From contig JAIOYO010000021.1 in the NCBI GenBank assembly GCA_021741075.1, positions 1-57,570 of the forward strand: 57,570 bases of DNA. Reading direction: 5' to 3'. A program made the position numbers and the translations under genes. This document shows positions 1 to 9,651 of this stretch, one piece after another. Each line of letters begins with the position of its first letter. The stretch's first letter is position 1. The DNA comes from Flavobacteriales bacterium (GTDB lineage: Bacteria; Bacteroidota; Bacteroidia; UBA10329). Under the pieces are notes generated by a model. It did not search any database and was not told where the DNA came from. It was given only the letters and a program-made list of their open reading frames with translations.

Positions 1-191
1 ACAAATACATTCACAAGACAACTCGTAACGCCATTAAGGAGTTGCGTGCTACTGAAGATAAAGCAGCTGCAATTGAATTGTTTCCAAAAGACGCTGCCTT
101 GGTTGATAAATTGGGTAAAAACAACATCATTCATAAGAACAAGGCTTCTAACCTTAAGTCAAAGTTGACGTTGCACGTTAACGCGCTTTAA
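1..191 (+). CDS. rpsT: 30S ribosomal protein S20 (3' part)
   Basis: The window opens inside this gene; the reading frame starts at base 3 and gives about 62 residues before TAA at 189-191. The visible part is basic and helical with the S20 hallmarks: a lysine-rich stretch, a DKAAAIELF-like middle and the closing NIIHKNKASNLKSKL segment that binds 16S rRNA. S20 is a primary binder of the 5' domain of 16S rRNA in the small subunit. The N-terminal third lies outside the window. A weak 5-bp hairpin (216-220 with 231-235) follows but has no T run, so I do not call it a terminator. Confidence 0.93.
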   Translation, partial: KYIHKTTRNAIKELRATEDKAAAIELFPKDAALVDKLGKNNIIHKNKASNLKSKLTLHVNAL

Positions 192-242
192 GAAGTACGG
201 CACTAAATATTCAAGCCCGATTTCCACATGTCGGGAGGGGGC

Positions 243-250
243 TATCTTTG
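243..250 (+). promoter_or_regulatory. -7 promoter element of radC (TATCTTTG)
   Basis: TATCTTTG is an exact match to the Bacteroidota -7 consensus TAnnTTTG. It lies 30 bases before the ATG at 281. No TTG is visible at the -33 position. The element contains a TTG in frame with radC, which could be mistaken for a start codon. Confidence 0.6.
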
Positions 251-280
251 TTTGATGCTTTGCGTACTTTCGTTCTGCTG

Positions 281-979
281 ATGGAAGAATACAAAGTCAT
301 AAACGGAATTCGGTCTTGGGCAGAAGATGACCGACCACGCGAAAAATTGCTTTTAAAAGGAAAAGCAGCTCTAAGCGATGCTGAACTTATTGCCATTCTT
401 ATTGGTTCCGGAAGCACATCCGAAACAGCAGTTGACCTTTCCAAACGCATTCTTCAAAGTTTGAACAACCAGCTTTCTGAACTTGGAAAGCTTTCGGTAA
501 AAGACCTCACCAAGTTTAAAGGAATAGGCGAAGCAAAGGCTATCAGTATTATTGCTGCGATGGAATTAGGAAGAAGGAGAAAAGAATCTGAACCTGACAA
601 GCGCCAGAAAATTACAGACAGCCGTTCTGCCTTTGATATTTTTTACCCATACTTGGGAGACTTGAACCACGAAGAATTTTGGGTGCTTTATCTAAATCGA
701 GCAAATGAGGTAATTGGAAAAGAGAATGTTTCGAAAGGTGGTGTTTCGGGAACGATTGTTGACCCAAAGGTTGTTTTCAAAGCTGCGGTACAGTATCCTG
801 CTTCAGCAATTGTTTTGGCACATAATCATCCTTCCGGACAATTGCGACCAAGTCAAGCAGACCACCAACTAACCAAAAAACTAAAGGAAGCCGGAAACGC
901 ACTTGATATTCCGGTTTTAGATCATCTCATTATTGGAGATGGCAATTACTATAGCTTTGCCGATGAAGGTGCATTTTAG
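281..979 (+). CDS. radC: RadC family JAB/MPN metalloprotein
   Basis: 232 residues from ATG 281. The N-terminal part has the RadC UPF0758 helix-hairpin-helix region (WAEDDRPREKL, then DLTKFKGIGEAKA), the C-terminal part is a JAB1/MPN+ domain with the zinc motif HNHPSG at about residues 181-186 and the distal Asp near 195. The family was named for DNA repair but that role has been disputed; a metal-dependent activity is inferred from the intact HxH...D motif. I chose ATG 281 over the in-frame TTG at 248 because the latter lies inside the -7 promoter box and the conserved family N-terminus begins near residue 8 of the shorter form. It ends 15 bases before wecB. Confidence 0.93.
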   Translation: MEEYKVINGIRSWAEDDRPREKLLLKGKAALSDAELIAILIGSGSTSETAVDLSKRILQSLNNQLSELGKLSVKDLTKFKGIGEAKAISIIAAMELGRRRKESEPDKRQKITDSRSAFDIFYPYLGDLNHEEFWVLYLNRANEVIGKENVSKGGVSGTIVDPKVVFKAAVQYPASAIVLAHNHPSGQLRPSQADHQLTKKLKEAGNALDIPVLDHLIIGDGNYYSFADEGAF

Positions 980-994
980 ATTCTAGATTCCGAA

Positions 995-2152
995 TTGAAA
1001 AAACTATTGACCATTATTGGCGCGCGACCGCAGATTATAAAGGCGGCTGCGCTAAATCGTGCTATCAGAACCAAGTTTTCTGATAAATTGATGGAGGTGA
1101 TAGTGCACACAGGACAGCATTACGACCATAATATGTCGGATGTGTTCTTTGAGGAAATGGAAATTCCACAACCAAATCATCAATTGGGAATAGGTTCTGA
1201 AACCCACGGTAAGCAGACCGGAAAAATGCTAAAAGAAATTGAACGTGTACTTGAACTTGAGAAACCAGATGCTCTGGTTATTTATGGTGACACGAACTCA
1301 ACATTAGCCGGGGCTTTGGCCGCTGCAAAAATGCATGTTCCCGTTATTCACATTGAAGCTGGATTGCGTTCATTCAATAAGCGGATGCCCGAAGAAGTGA
1401 ACCGTATTACTGCCGACCACGCTTCCACTCTACTCTTTTCGCCCACAAAATCTGGATTGAGAAACCTAGAAAAGGAAGGATTTCTTTCATTGAGCGAAGC
1501 CCAAAAAATAGGCAATGCCGACATCGACAATCCTTACGTTTTTCATTGTGGCGATTTGATGTACGACAACACCCTTTTCTTTTCGAATAAGGCTGATGAG
1601 TACGAATCATTCTTTTCGAAACACGGAATAGATAAAAAAAACTTCATCCTCTCAACAATCCACCGACCTCAGAATTCGGATGATATACAGGTGTTATCAG
1701 GAATTCTGAGTGCTTTGAATGAAATTTCATTAGAAGATAGCATTGAAATTGTATTGCCGCTGCATCCGCGCACAGCGAATATGATTGCCCTATCAAATGA
1801 TGACGGAATCCAAAAAATCTCAAGAAATCCATTATTCAAAGTTATTGAGCCAATAGGCTTTCTTGAGATGATTCTATTGGAAAAACACGCCAAACTGGTG
1901 ATGACCGATAGCGGTGGCGTTCAGAAAGAGGCATTTTTCATGCAAAAATCGTGTGTGATTCTTCGTCCTGAAACAGAATGGATCGAGATTGTAGAAAGTG
2001 GTTGTGCAGTCCTAGTTGGCGCCAATCCAACAAATATTCGAGAAGGTTATGAGTTTTTCAAACAGAATAAATCGTTAGATTTTCCTGCCATGTTTGGAGA
2101 TGGAACAGCTGCGGAATTCATCTGCGAATCCATCATTGAGCATTTGAACTGA
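995..2152 (+). CDS. wecB: UDP-N-acetylglucosamine 2-epimerase (non-hydrolysing)
   Basis: 385 residues; interconverts UDP-GlcNAc and UDP-ManNAc, feeding cell-surface polysaccharide synthesis in the cytoplasm. Visible family marks are GARPQ in the first strand (residues 9-13), HTGQHYD near 40, GDTNSTLAG near 95, EAGLRS near 120 and TDSGGVQKE near 304, which form the two-Rossmann GT-B-like fold and the UDP site. The start is a TTG at 995; the next ATG would delete the first strand, so TTG is required. The stop overlaps the ATG of the following deacetylase by one base (TGATG), so the two are translationally coupled and probably act on the same glycan. Confidence 0.93.
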   Translation: MKKLLTIIGARPQIIKAAALNRAIRTKFSDKLMEVIVHTGQHYDHNMSDVFFEEMEIPQPNHQLGIGSETHGKQTGKMLKEIERVLELEKPDALVIYGDTNSTLAGALAAAKMHVPVIHIEAGLRSFNKRMPEEVNRITADHASTLLFSPTKSGLRNLEKEGFLSLSEAQKIGNADIDNPYVFHCGDLMYDNTLFFSNKADEYESFFSKHGIDKKNFILSTIHRPQNSDDIQVLSGILSALNEISLEDSIEIVLPLHPRTANMIALSNDDGIQKISRNPLFKVIEPIGFLEMILLEKHAKLVMTDSGGVQKEAFFMQKSCVILRPETEWIEIVESGCAVLVGANPTNIREGYEFFKQNKSLDFPAMFGDGTAAEFICESIIEHLN

Positions 2153-3456
2153 TGCTGATTTACAGTCATAAAATAACACCTAGGGTTCGCTACATTTTTA
2201 GAGTGATGCTTGGCGACATGCTCGGAATCAAACTCGCATTTACTAGCGATAAGGAGAAATTTGCAGTCTCAGAATCGAGCAAACTCAGTTATTGCCATTC
2301 AAAAATTGGTGATGAAATTCATTTCAAATCACATGGATTACTCCACGAAACGGGTGTAAAAGATCAGAACATTCGGGTGTCGGAGAACGAGTTGGGCAAG
2401 TATTTCTACGCTCATAATTCAACCGATTCGGCTATGAATTTTGATGTATTTGCAGCTTCGTTCTTCTGCCTTTCGCGCTACGAGGAATGCCTTCCGCACA
2501 TCCGCGACAAGTACAATCGCTTTGAAGCTTCGGAGAGTCTGGGATTTAAAAACGGTTTTCTCACTGAGCCAGTTGTAGACCAATGGCTGTTGCGCATTCG
2601 AGATATTTTAAGTTCAAAATATCCTGAACTTACTTTTAAGAAGCGGGATTACCAGTTCATTTCAACTATTGATATTGATAACGCTTACGCCTATAAGAAC
2701 AAAGGCTTTATGCGAACGATTGGTGCTTATAGTCGAGCATTTTCTAATCTCAACTTCAAAGAAATTTTAGAACGTACGAAGGTGCTTTTGGGAACCACCC
2801 AAGATCCTTACGACACGTATGAATTTCAACTTGATATTCAGAAGAAATATGATTTAAAAACCATCTATTTCTTCCTTCTTGCTGATTATGGCATGAACGA
2901 TAAGAATGTTCCGTTTTACAATCAAGAATTTCAGGCGCTGATTAAGCATTTGGGAGATTACGCTGAGATTGGGATCCACCCTGGGTTCAACTCCAATCAA
3001 AAAAACGACAAACTAAAGACCGAGAAAAAGCGTTTAGAGCAAATTATTCACAGTACTGTAAACAAAAGTCGGCAGCATTTTCTCATTCTTCATCTACCGC
3101 ACACATATCAGAAGTTGGTTGACAATGATATTCGCGAAGATCATTCCATGGGATATGCCGAGCATATTGGTTTCAGAGCTGGAACATGTACACCTTACCG
3201 CTTTTACGACCTCGACCTTGAAACGCCAACGGAATTAAAAGTTTACCCATTTGCCGTAATGGAGGCCACGCTCAAGTATTACATGAACCTTCAACCTGAA
3301 GCGGCAAAAGAACATATCAGCACAATTGTGCAGAAAGTAAGAAATGTGGATGGCACTTTTATCGGGCTTTGGCACAACGAAACTTTGACAGATAGAGACA
3401 TTTGGGCTGGCTGGCGCGATGTATTCATACACATGGTCGAAATAGCTAAAACGTGA
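2152..3456 (+). CDS. polysaccharide deacetylase family protein
   Basis: 434 residues. The first 150 or so resemble the extra N-terminal domain found on Bacteroidota deacetylases; the catalytic NodB-like part carries the first motif as TIDIDNAY (Asp near residue 174-176) and the metal-binding motif as EIGIHPGFNS (His near 276), followed by a late HLPHTYQ region. Expected role is removal of an acetyl group from an N-acetylated sugar or a related modification of a surface glycan. Metal-site spacing is unlike classical NodB (HxxxH is not clear, one His replaced by Asn region), so the substrate and even activity are uncertain. One-base overlap with wecB. Confidence 0.8.
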   Translation: MLIYSHKITPRVRYIFRVMLGDMLGIKLAFTSDKEKFAVSESSKLSYCHSKIGDEIHFKSHGLLHETGVKDQNIRVSENELGKYFYAHNSTDSAMNFDVFAASFFCLSRYEECLPHIRDKYNRFEASESLGFKNGFLTEPVVDQWLLRIRDILSSKYPELTFKKRDYQFISTIDIDNAYAYKNKGFMRTIGAYSRAFSNLNFKEILERTKVLLGTTQDPYDTYEFQLDIQKKYDLKTIYFFLLADYGMNDKNVPFYNQEFQALIKHLGDYAEIGIHPGFNSNQKNDKLKTEKKRLEQIIHSTVNKSRQHFLILHLPHTYQKLVDNDIREDHSMGYAEHIGFRAGTCTPYRFYDLDLETPTELKVYPFAVMEATLKYYMNLQPEAAKEHISTIVQKVRNVDGTFIGLWHNETLTDRDIWAGWRDVFIHMVEIAKT

Positions 3457-3540
3457 CATATCTTACAATTAGGGCATTCACATTCCTTATATTTATCGAT
3501 GGCTAAATAGCTACGATTCAATCGCAAACAAATAGTATTT

Positions 3541-4191
3541 ATGGCAAAAATTCTTGGCGGTCTCGGGTCGCTTTTTGATCAATTTATTGGCGAGATTAGA
3601 AACGCTGATATTCAAACAGATCGCATGCGTTTTAGACGTAATCTCGAACGAATTGGTGAATTATTTGCTTACGAAATCAGCAAGGAACTCGACTGGAAAA
3701 AAGGAATTGTTACCACTCCGCTTGGAGAAGCAGAACTGCCGGTAATTGCGAATCAACCCATTGTTGCCACTATTCTTCGAGCTGGGCTTCCGCTCCATCA
3801 AGGAATTCTCAACTACTTTGATCAAGCTGACAATTGTTTCATTTCGGCCTATAGAATGAATCACAAAAAGGATGGCACTTTTGATATTAAGGTAGAATAT
3901 CTTTCTAGTCCATCAGTAGAAGACCGAACAGTAATTCTCTGCGACCCCATGTTGGCAACTGGTGGTTCTATGGTGCTTGCGTACAAAGCATTACTCAGAA
4001 AAGGCAAGCCAAAACACGTTCATATTGTGGCCGCCATTGCCAGCCGCGAAGGATTAGAATACTGCGAACGCCACCTGCCAAAAAACTGTACAATTTGGAT
4101 TGGTGGGCTAGATGAAGAATTAACCGCACATGCTTACATAGTTCCTGGATTGGGCGATGCTGGAGATTTGGCGTACGGAGAAAAAGAATAG
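3541..4191 (+). CDS. upp: uracil phosphoribosyltransferase
   Basis: 216 residues, normal length. Converts uracil and PRPP to UMP in pyrimidine salvage. The PRPP-binding loop reads LCDPMLATGGSM at about residues 133-144, and the uracil-binding C-terminal segment reads AYIVPGLGDAGDLAYG. ATG 3541 opens directly with the family N-terminus. A near-consensus -7 box TATATTTA lies at 3488-3495, suggesting its own promoter in the 84-base gap after the deacetylase gene. Confidence 0.93.
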   Translation: MAKILGGLGSLFDQFIGEIRNADIQTDRMRFRRNLERIGELFAYEISKELDWKKGIVTTPLGEAELPVIANQPIVATILRAGLPLHQGILNYFDQADNCFISAYRMNHKKDGTFDIKVEYLSSPSVEDRTVILCDPMLATGGSMVLAYKALLRKGKPKHVHIVAAIASREGLEYCERHLPKNCTIWIGGLDEELTAHAYIVPGLGDAGDLAYGEKE

Positions 4192-4245
4192 TTTCAGAAA
4201 GGGATAACCTAGTTGTATTGAGGGCGTAGAGGAAGAAGCTGACCG

Positions 4246-4692
4246 TTGGAGAAAATCCTGCAAATATTATTAGTTGTCATATTGAGCGCTACCAAGTTTC
4301 TCAGCGCACCAATTACGTCCTTAAACATCGGGTTTGGGTACTTAGAAACACTTTTGATTACCACTTTGGGTGGGCTTCTAGGCGTTGTTTTTTTCTTCTA
4401 TCTGAGTTCAGCAATTATGTTGCTCATGAAGAAACTAAGCGTTCGCTCAAACAAGAAAACGCCTAAGAAACCAAAGAAGAAGTTTACATGGAAAAACAAG
4501 ATGATTATTCACATAAAACGTGAGTATGGCCTAATTGGACTTGCTGCGCTCACTCCTACTTTACTATCCATTCCTTTAGGCACATTTTTAGCTGCACGAT
4601 ACTTTCCAGATGGAAAAAAAGTGGTGTTCTATCTATCTGCATCAGTCATTGTTTGGTCAGTAATTGTTTCTTCTGTAGTTATCATTTTCTGA
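4246..4692 (+). CDS. small multi-pass membrane protein
   Basis: 148 residues from a TTG at 4246. Four hydrophobic segments are visible (about residues 3-22, 30-62, 95-118 and 126-148) around a very basic cytoplasmic loop (NKKTPKKPKKKF). The segment YGLIGLAALTPTLLSIPLGTF resembles the conserved helix of the small multidrug export/DedA-like families, but the match is by eye and the function is open. It sits seven bases before the YjjG-type nucleotidase gene, on the same strand, so the two are likely cotranscribed with upp or separately. Confidence 0.65.
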   Translation: MEKILQILLVVILSATKFLSAPITSLNIGFGYLETLLITTLGGLLGVVFFFYLSSAIMLLMKKLSVRSNKKTPKKPKKKFTWKNKMIIHIKREYGLIGLAALTPTLLSIPLGTFLAARYFPDGKKVVFYLSASVIVWSVIVSSVVIIF

Positions 4693-4698
4693 TTCGGT

Positions 4699-5394
4699 TT
4701 GAAGGAAGTTAAGCACGTATTTTTCGACCTCGACCGCACGCTTTGGGATTTTGAATCGAATTCCGAAGCCACCCTCAAAGAGCTATTTTCAGATTTCAAA
4801 CTATCCGAAAAGCTAGGCATTTCTGACACCGAGTTTATTTACGAATACAAACGAATAAACGAGATTTTTTGGGAAGATTACCGCAATGGCACCATCGAAA
4901 AACAACACCTGCGCTATGGCAGATTTGAAACCGCTCTTAAATATTTTGGACGCGATGACAAACAAATGGCCTCGGAAATTGGCGAACTCTACATCTCGCA
5001 AAGTCCACGAAAAACAGGTCTGATTGATGGCTCTCTGGATGTACTTGAATATCTAAATCCGAACTATAAACTGCACATCATTACTAATGGATTTGAAGAA
5101 GTGCAGCACATTAAAATGCAAAGTTCAGGCTTAAGTCCGTTTTTCCAACACATCATTACATCCGAAAGTGCTGGCGCAAAAAAACCAAGTGGCGTTATTT
5201 TTGATTTTGCCGAACGACTGACTGGCGCCACAGCGCAAAACAGCGTTATGATTGGAGACCACTTTGAAGCCGATATTATTGGAGCAATGGAATCAAGATG
5301 GAAAGCGGTTTTTTTTGAACCAGAAAAACCCAAGATGAAGAATGAGCCATTCATCCACATTCATCACCTCAAAGAGTTAATGGATATTCTCTAG
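4699..5394 (+). CDS. HAD-family pyrimidine 5'-nucleotidase, YjjG type
   Basis: 231 residues from TTG 4699. HAD motif I is FFDLDRTLWDF (nucleophile Asp10, acid/base Asp12), motif II is the IITNG threonine near 130, the motif III lysine is in GAKKPSG near 160, and motif IV is MIGDHFEADI near 185-194. YjjG-type enzymes dephosphorylate pyrimidine nucleoside monophosphates, including non-canonical ones, and act as house-cleaning enzymes. The DRTLWDFE signature is typical of this subfamily. The 3' end overlaps the convergent psd gene by four bases. Confidence 0.88.
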   Translation: MKEVKHVFFDLDRTLWDFESNSEATLKELFSDFKLSEKLGISDTEFIYEYKRINEIFWEDYRNGTIEKQHLRYGRFETALKYFGRDDKQMASEIGELYISQSPRKTGLIDGSLDVLEYLNPNYKLHIITNGFEEVQHIKMQSSGLSPFFQHIITSESAGAKKPSGVIFDFAERLTGATAQNSVMIGDHFEADIIGAMESRWKAVFFEPEKPKMKNEPFIHIHHLKELMDIL

Positions 5395-6059
5395 ATTTCT
5401 GCCAAAACACTGATTCCACCTAGTACTTTTTCGTCAATCTCTACCTTAATCTTGGCATCTAGCGGAAGGAAAAGGTCTACACGAGAACCGAATTTGATGA
5501 ATCCTAGCTCATCACCCTGTTTTACAACGTCATCTTGATGGCAGTACCAAACGATACGTCTGGCCACAAAACCTGCAATTTGACGAATAAGAACTGACAC
5601 CCCGAACTCAGTCTCAACAACCACGGTGTTGCGTTCATTCTCTGTGCTCGATTTCGGATGCCAAGCAACCAAAAATTTACCTGGATGATATTTCGAGTAA
5701 GCAATTCGACCCGAAATTGGATAACGATTCAAGTGCACATTAAGCGGTGACATAAAAACTGAAACTTGAATACGTTTCTCGCCATTAAAGTACTCTGGTT
5801 CTTCTACCTCTTCAATTGCGACCACCTTTCCATCAGCAGGGCAAACGATGCTGCGCGATGAGATAACTAACTTACGCTTTGGGCTTCGGAAGAATTGTAG
5901 AAAGATGAGGAAGATGATTCCGCCTCCTATTCCAACTACCATGTGCAACCACTTTAGCTCTGGAAAAAAACGGACAACTCCGAATGTGAGGGCAACAACC
6001 GCAATGGCTAACAAGGTTAGCATTCGGTAGCCCTCTTTATGTATGGTCATTCTTGGCAT
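5391..6059 (-). CDS. psd: phosphatidylserine decarboxylase (short form)
   Basis: 222 residues. Converts phosphatidylserine to phosphatidylethanolamine at the inner membrane. Two hydrophobic helices lie at about residues 13-55, then the catalytic domain with CPADGKV near 74, FMSPLNVHLNRYP near 100 and the self-cleavage site FGSR (Gly191-Ser192), where cleavage leaves the pyruvoyl group on the small subunit. The in-frame ATG at 6050 is an equally good start. Last gene of the leftward rsfS-ftsH-DUF2007-cdsA-psd operon; with cdsA it covers two steps of phospholipid synthesis. Confidence 0.93.
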   Translation of the reverse strand: MPRMTIHKEGYRMLTLLAIAVVALTFGVVRFFPELKWLHMVVGIGGGIIFLIFLQFFRSPKRKLVISSRSIVCPADGKVVAIEEVEEPEYFNGEKRIQVSVFMSPLNVHLNRYPISGRIAYSKYHPGKFLVAWHPKSSTENERNTVVVETEFGVSVLIRQIAGFVARRIVWYCHQDDVVKQGDELGFIKFGSRVDLFLPLDAKIKVEIDEKVLGGISVLAEI

Positions 6060-6095
6060 GAATCCGCAAATGTACGGTTTGGTTTTATGTAGAAA

Positions 6096-6920
6096 TTAAA
6101 GAAAAATTTTGAGGTAAACGAAGGCAAAAGGAGTCGCTAAAACGATACTATCAAGGCGGTCCAACACTCCTCCATGACCGGGTAAGAGCGTTCCGCTATC
6201 CTTGGCTCCTACGTTTCGTTTGAGTAAACTTTCAACTAAATCGCCATAAATTCCAGCAATAACCGACACTATCGAAAGCCCAATCCATTCCCACACTGTG
6301 AGAAAATCGAGGAAATAAGAGAAGCCAACTGCAAAAGCAATACTCATGAGCAATCCGCCTGCGGCTCCTTCCCAACTCTTTTTCGGACTGATTCGCTCAA
6401 ACAATTTATGTTTTCCGAATGCCGTTCCTGCCAAATATGCACCAGAATCGCTTGATAGAATTAGCATTAACCAGCCTACAAAAAACAACGGATTGTAGCC
6501 TATCTCATCGCTCGGAAAAATTATATTGATGAGCAGTGTTACTGGTACAGCTACATAAATGATTCCTAATAAGCCATGAGCAATGTTTGTGAACGGATGC
6601 TCGCGCTTTCGATACAACTCTATGGGTAAGATGAGAAACAAGCAAAGTAATGGGAAGAGCAAGAATTTCTGCGGATAATCGTAGAAAGTCATCAATCCAT
6701 TACCCAAAAACATCGTTACGCCAAGGAGATAACCCGTAAGTCGTTGCGGTTTAAACCCGCCCATATCAATCAGGTTGTAAAACTCCATCAGCCCTACCAC
6801 TAATGCGAAGGTGAAGAAGGCTAAAAACCCAATTGGATGAAAGAAGATGCAGAATAGAAAAATGGCGAACACGATAAGTCCGACAATAATCCGTGTAGCT
6901 AATTCAGGCATTTTCTTCAT
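6096..6920 (-). CDS. cdsA: phosphatidate cytidylyltransferase
   Basis: 274 residues, polytopic membrane protein with about eight hydrophobic segments. Makes CDP-diacylglycerol from phosphatidate and CTP. The C-terminal CDP-DG synthase signature is complete: GDLVESLLKRNVGAKDSG then LLPGHGGVLDRLDS. ATG 6920 is chosen because AAAGGA lies a few bases upstream and the longer form would add only a poorly placed leader. The start overlaps the end of the preceding DUF2007 gene by 17 bases, indicating translational coupling within the operon. Confidence 0.93.
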   Translation of the reverse strand: MKKMPELATRIIVGLIVFAIFLFCIFFHPIGFLAFFTFALVVGLMEFYNLIDMGGFKPQRLTGYLLGVTMFLGNGLMTFYDYPQKFLLFPLLCLFLILPIELYRKREHPFTNIAHGLLGIIYVAVPVTLLINIIFPSDEIGYNPLFFVGWLMLILSSDSGAYLAGTAFGKHKLFERISPKKSWEGAAGGLLMSIAFAVGFSYFLDFLTVWEWIGLSIVSVIAGIYGDLVESLLKRNVGAKDSGTLLPGHGGVLDRLDSIVLATPFAFVYLKIFL

Positions 6921-7104
6921 TGAGAATCCTTTTTGCACGAATCACTTCATCTTGAGGGATGTAAAGTTCTGCTTCCCCAAACAGATAAGATGAATCTTGC
7001 TTGTTGATGACTACTGCATTCAATCCTTGTTCTTTAAGCAAGGCACACTTCAGTTCGGCCACATTGCCTGAACCTGAAAATATGTTAACCCAACCCTTTT
7101 CCAA
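6904..7104 (-). CDS. DUF2007 domain small protein
   Basis: 66 residues. The sequence (WVNIFSGSGNVAELKCALLKEQGL..., ending with DEVIRAKRIL) fits the DUF2007 family, a small ferredoxin-like fold protein sometimes described as a putative signal-transducing protein. No catalytic residues are evident. It lies 12 bases after ftsH and overlaps cdsA. Function unknown; its fixed place between ftsH and cdsA in Bacteroidota suggests a membrane-related role, which is inference only. Confidence 0.8.
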   Translation of the reverse strand: MEKGWVNIFSGSGNVAELKCALLKEQGLNAVVINKQDSSYLFGEAELYIPQDEVIRAKRILNEENA

Positions 7105-7116
7105 GGAGGCAATTTA

Positions 7117-9237
7117 TCAACTTTGTGGCAAAGAGCCGTCTTTTTCTGGTTGAGATTCTGGTTCTGTGGCTTCTACACCAGCTGGTTCTGGAGTTGACTC
7201 TTGAGCTGGCTCCGCAGCGACACTTCCATTCAACTCCGTTGCAGATTCTGTTACTTTTTCTACCAAATCTTCTTCTCTATCCCACTGGCGCTTTCCGAAA
7301 ATTACCTCAAGATTTTCTTTGAAGATGACTTCCTTCTCCAATAAGTTCTCTGCCAATTTTTCTAGCTTGTCCTTGTTGTCGGTCAAGATTTTTATAGTTC
7401 GTGCGTAGGCAGCTTCTACCATATCGCTCACTTCTTTATCAATCAGTTCAGCTGTTTTTTCGCTGTATGGTTTACTGAAAGAGTATTCGCTTTGTCCACT
7501 TGAATCGTAGAAACTGATATTACCAATCTTATCGCTCAGACCATATACTGTAACCATGGCGTAAGCTTGTTTGGTTACTTTCTCCAAATCGCTCAATGCA
7601 CCTGTAGATACTTTTCCAAAGATAATTTGCTCTGCAGCTCTACCACCCAAAGCAGCACACATCTCATCCAACATCTGCTCTTTGGTTGTGATTTGACGCT
7701 CTTCTGGCAAATACCAAGCTGCGCCTAACGACCTTCCTCTTGGAACAATTGTCACTTTAATAAGTGGCGAAGCATGTTCCGTCAACCAACTTACTGCAGC
7801 ATGACCAGCTTCGTGATAGGCAATCACCTTTTTTTCACTAGCTGTGATAATCTTGTTCTTCTTTTCAAGTCCTCCAATGATTCGGTCAACGGCATCTAAG
7901 AAATCCTGTTTCTCAATCTTCTTTTTGTCTTTTCGAGCAGCAATTAAAGCCGCCTCATTACAAAGGTTGGCAATGTCGGCTCCAGAAAACCCTGGCGTTT
8001 GTTTCCCTAGGAATTCAACCTCCACATCATCGCCCAATTTTAGTGGCTTTAAGTGAACGTTAAAAATTTGGATACGCTCCTTCAAATCTGGCATATCAAC
8101 GAGAATTTGACGATCAAAACGACCAGCTCGCATTAGTGCACGATCCAAAATATCTGCACGGTTGGTAGCGGCAAGAATAATTACTCCGCTGTTGGTACCA
8201 AAACCATCCATCTCGGTGAGTAACTGATTGAGTGTGTTCTCACGCTCATCATTTGCACCTTGAGAAATGCTTTTTCCTCTAGCGCGGCCAATGGCATCAA
8301 TCTCATCAATAAAGATGATGGCTGGCGCTTTTTCCTTAGCTTGCTTAAAAAGGTCACGTACACGGCTGGCGCCAACGCCAACAAACATCTCTACAAAATC
8401 GGATCCAGAAAGCGAGAAAAACGGAACTTGTGCTTCTCCTGCAACTGCTTTTGCAAGCAAGGTTTTTCCTGTGCCAGGAGGGCCTACGAGCAAAGCTCCT
8501 TTGGGAATTTTTGCTCCAAGGTCGGTGTATTTCTGAGGGCTTTTTAAGAATTCTACGATTTCTTTGATTTCAATTTTCGCTTCGTCCAAACCAGCAACAT
8601 CATCAAAAGTCACGTTCACTTTTGTGTCACCTTCAAACAATTGTGCTTTCGATTTTCCGATGTTGAATATCTGGGCGCCTCCTCCCGCACCTCCGCTCAT
8701 TCTGCGCATTATGAAAATCCAAACACCAATAATGAGCACAAAAGGAAGAATCCACATGATAAAATCGCCTCCCCAGTTTTTGCGCGTTTCGTTGCGCACA
8801 TCAACCTTTTCTTCGGAAGGAAAATCTTGTTGCCATTCTTGTAAGTTCTTCTCAAAATTCTGAAGATCGCCAATTTGATACGTGTAGTGCGGTCCTGGAT
8901 TGAGTGTGCTTCCAAAGGGTCTATCCTTCACGCCTTTGTACTTCTCGTCTTCTTCTAACGCTTTTGGCTCGATGTATATCTCGGCAATTTCCCGATTTAT
9001 AACCACCACCTCCTTTACGTCCTTTTCAAGAATCATTTCTTTGAATTCGGACGATGAAAGCGTGTGTTGCTCACTGGTTACATCTGGCAAAATTGTCATT
9101 GCCAAAAAAGCAACGGCAATAATCACATAAACCCAATAGAAGTTGAATTTGAACTCGAAATCATACCGACTTTTTTTCGGTTTCTTTCCTTTATCGTCTT
9201 CTTTTCCTTTTTTCTCTTTCTTATCTTTTTCTGACAT
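7117..9237 (-). CDS. ftsH: ATP-dependent zinc metalloprotease FtsH
   Basis: 706 residues. Membrane-anchored hexameric AAA+ protease that degrades misassembled membrane proteins and regulatory proteins. Order: charged cytoplasmic N-terminus, first TM at about 33-50, periplasmic domain, second TM at about 160-178, AAA domain with Walker A GPPGTGKT (252-259) and Walker B IIFIDEID, second region of homology with [18 protein letters not shown], then the M41 peptidase domain with the zinc motif HEAGH (475-479). The last 50 residues are a low-complexity Glu/Pro/Ala tail. Starts 17 bases after rsfS. Confidence 0.96.
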   Translation of the reverse strand: MSEKDKKEKKGKEDDKGKKPKKSRYDFEFKFNFYWVYVIIAVAFLAMTILPDVTSEQHTLSSSEFKEMILEKDVKEVVVINREIAEIYIEPKALEEDEKYKGVKDRPFGSTLNPGPHYTYQIGDLQNFEKNLQEWQQDFPSEEKVDVRNETRKNWGGDFIMWILPFVLIIGVWIFIMRRMSGGAGGGAQIFNIGKSKAQLFEGDTKVNVTFDDVAGLDEAKIEIKEIVEFLKSPQKYTDLGAKIPKGALLVGPPGTGKTLLAKAVAGEAQVPFFSLSGSDFVEMFVGVGASRVRDLFKQAKEKAPAIIFIDEIDAIGRARGKSISQGANDERENTLNQLLTEMDGFGTNSGVIILAATNRADILDRALMRAGRFDRQILVDMPDLKERIQIFNVHLKPLKLGDDVEVEFLGKQTPGFSGADIANLCNEAALIAARKDKKKIEKQDFLDAVDRIIGGLEKKNKIITASEKKVIAYHEAGHAAVSWLTEHASPLIKVTIVPRGRSLGAAWYLPEERQITTKEQMLDEMCAALGGRAAEQIIFGKVSTGALSDLEKVTKQAYAMVTVYGLSDKIGNISFYDSSGQSEYSFSKPYSEKTAELIDKEVSDMVEAAYARTIKILTDNKDKLEKLAENLLEKEVIFKENLEVIFGKRQWDREEDLVEKVTESATELNGSVAAEPAQESTPEPAGVEATEPESQPEKDGSLPQS

Positions 9238-9254
9238 TTTCGTCTTCTTACGGC

Positions 9255-9632
9255 CTAGGCCACTTCATCATATTCTTTAACCACTGCATCGGCCCAAAGA
9301 CCTTCAATATTGTAATGTTCTCGTTGTCCTCGCTGAAAAATGTGCACCACTACGTTCACGTAATCCATTAACACCCATTCGGCATTAGATGTTCCTTCTA
9401 CATGCCAAGGCTTATCGTTTATCGCTTTCCGCACTTCTTCCTCAACACTTCCTGCCAAAGCATTTACATGTGTGTTAGAATCTCCACTGCAAACAACATA
9501 AAAGTCGGTGACAGCATTTTCAATTTTACGAAGGTCGAGCGTAACGATGCGTTTCCCCTTTTTCTCTAAAAGACCATTAATTATTTCCTTAACGAGCTTC
9601 TCAGTTTCCGCCTTGCGGGATGTTTTCTTCAT
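9255..9632 (-). CDS. rsfS: ribosomal silencing factor RsfS
   Basis: 125 residues, family length. RsfS binds ribosomal protein L14 on the large subunit and blocks subunit joining when nutrients are low. The conserved core TDFYVVCSGDSNTHVNAL, the segment GTSNAEWVLMDYVNVVVHIF and the closing EHYNIEGLWADA are all present. First gene of the leftward operon; its promoter lies in the 47-base gap shared with divergent birA. Confidence 0.94.
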   Translation of the reverse strand: MKKTSRKAETEKLVKEIINGLLEKKGKRIVTLDLRKIENAVTDFYVVCSGDSNTHVNALAGSVEEEVRKAINDKPWHVEGTSNAEWVLMDYVNVVVHIFQRGQREHYNIEGLWADAVVKEYDEVA

Positions 9633-9651
9633 TCGGGGATTTTAGAATTCG

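Noticed and set aside
216..235. Terminator after rpsT
   Set aside because: Stem of only five pairs with a 10-base loop and no T run.
248..280. TTG start of radC at 248
   Set aside because: This TTG is inside the TATCTTTG promoter element.
8260..8863. Rightward frames opposite ftsH
   Set aside because: They are antisense to the conserved AAA domain and have no family features.
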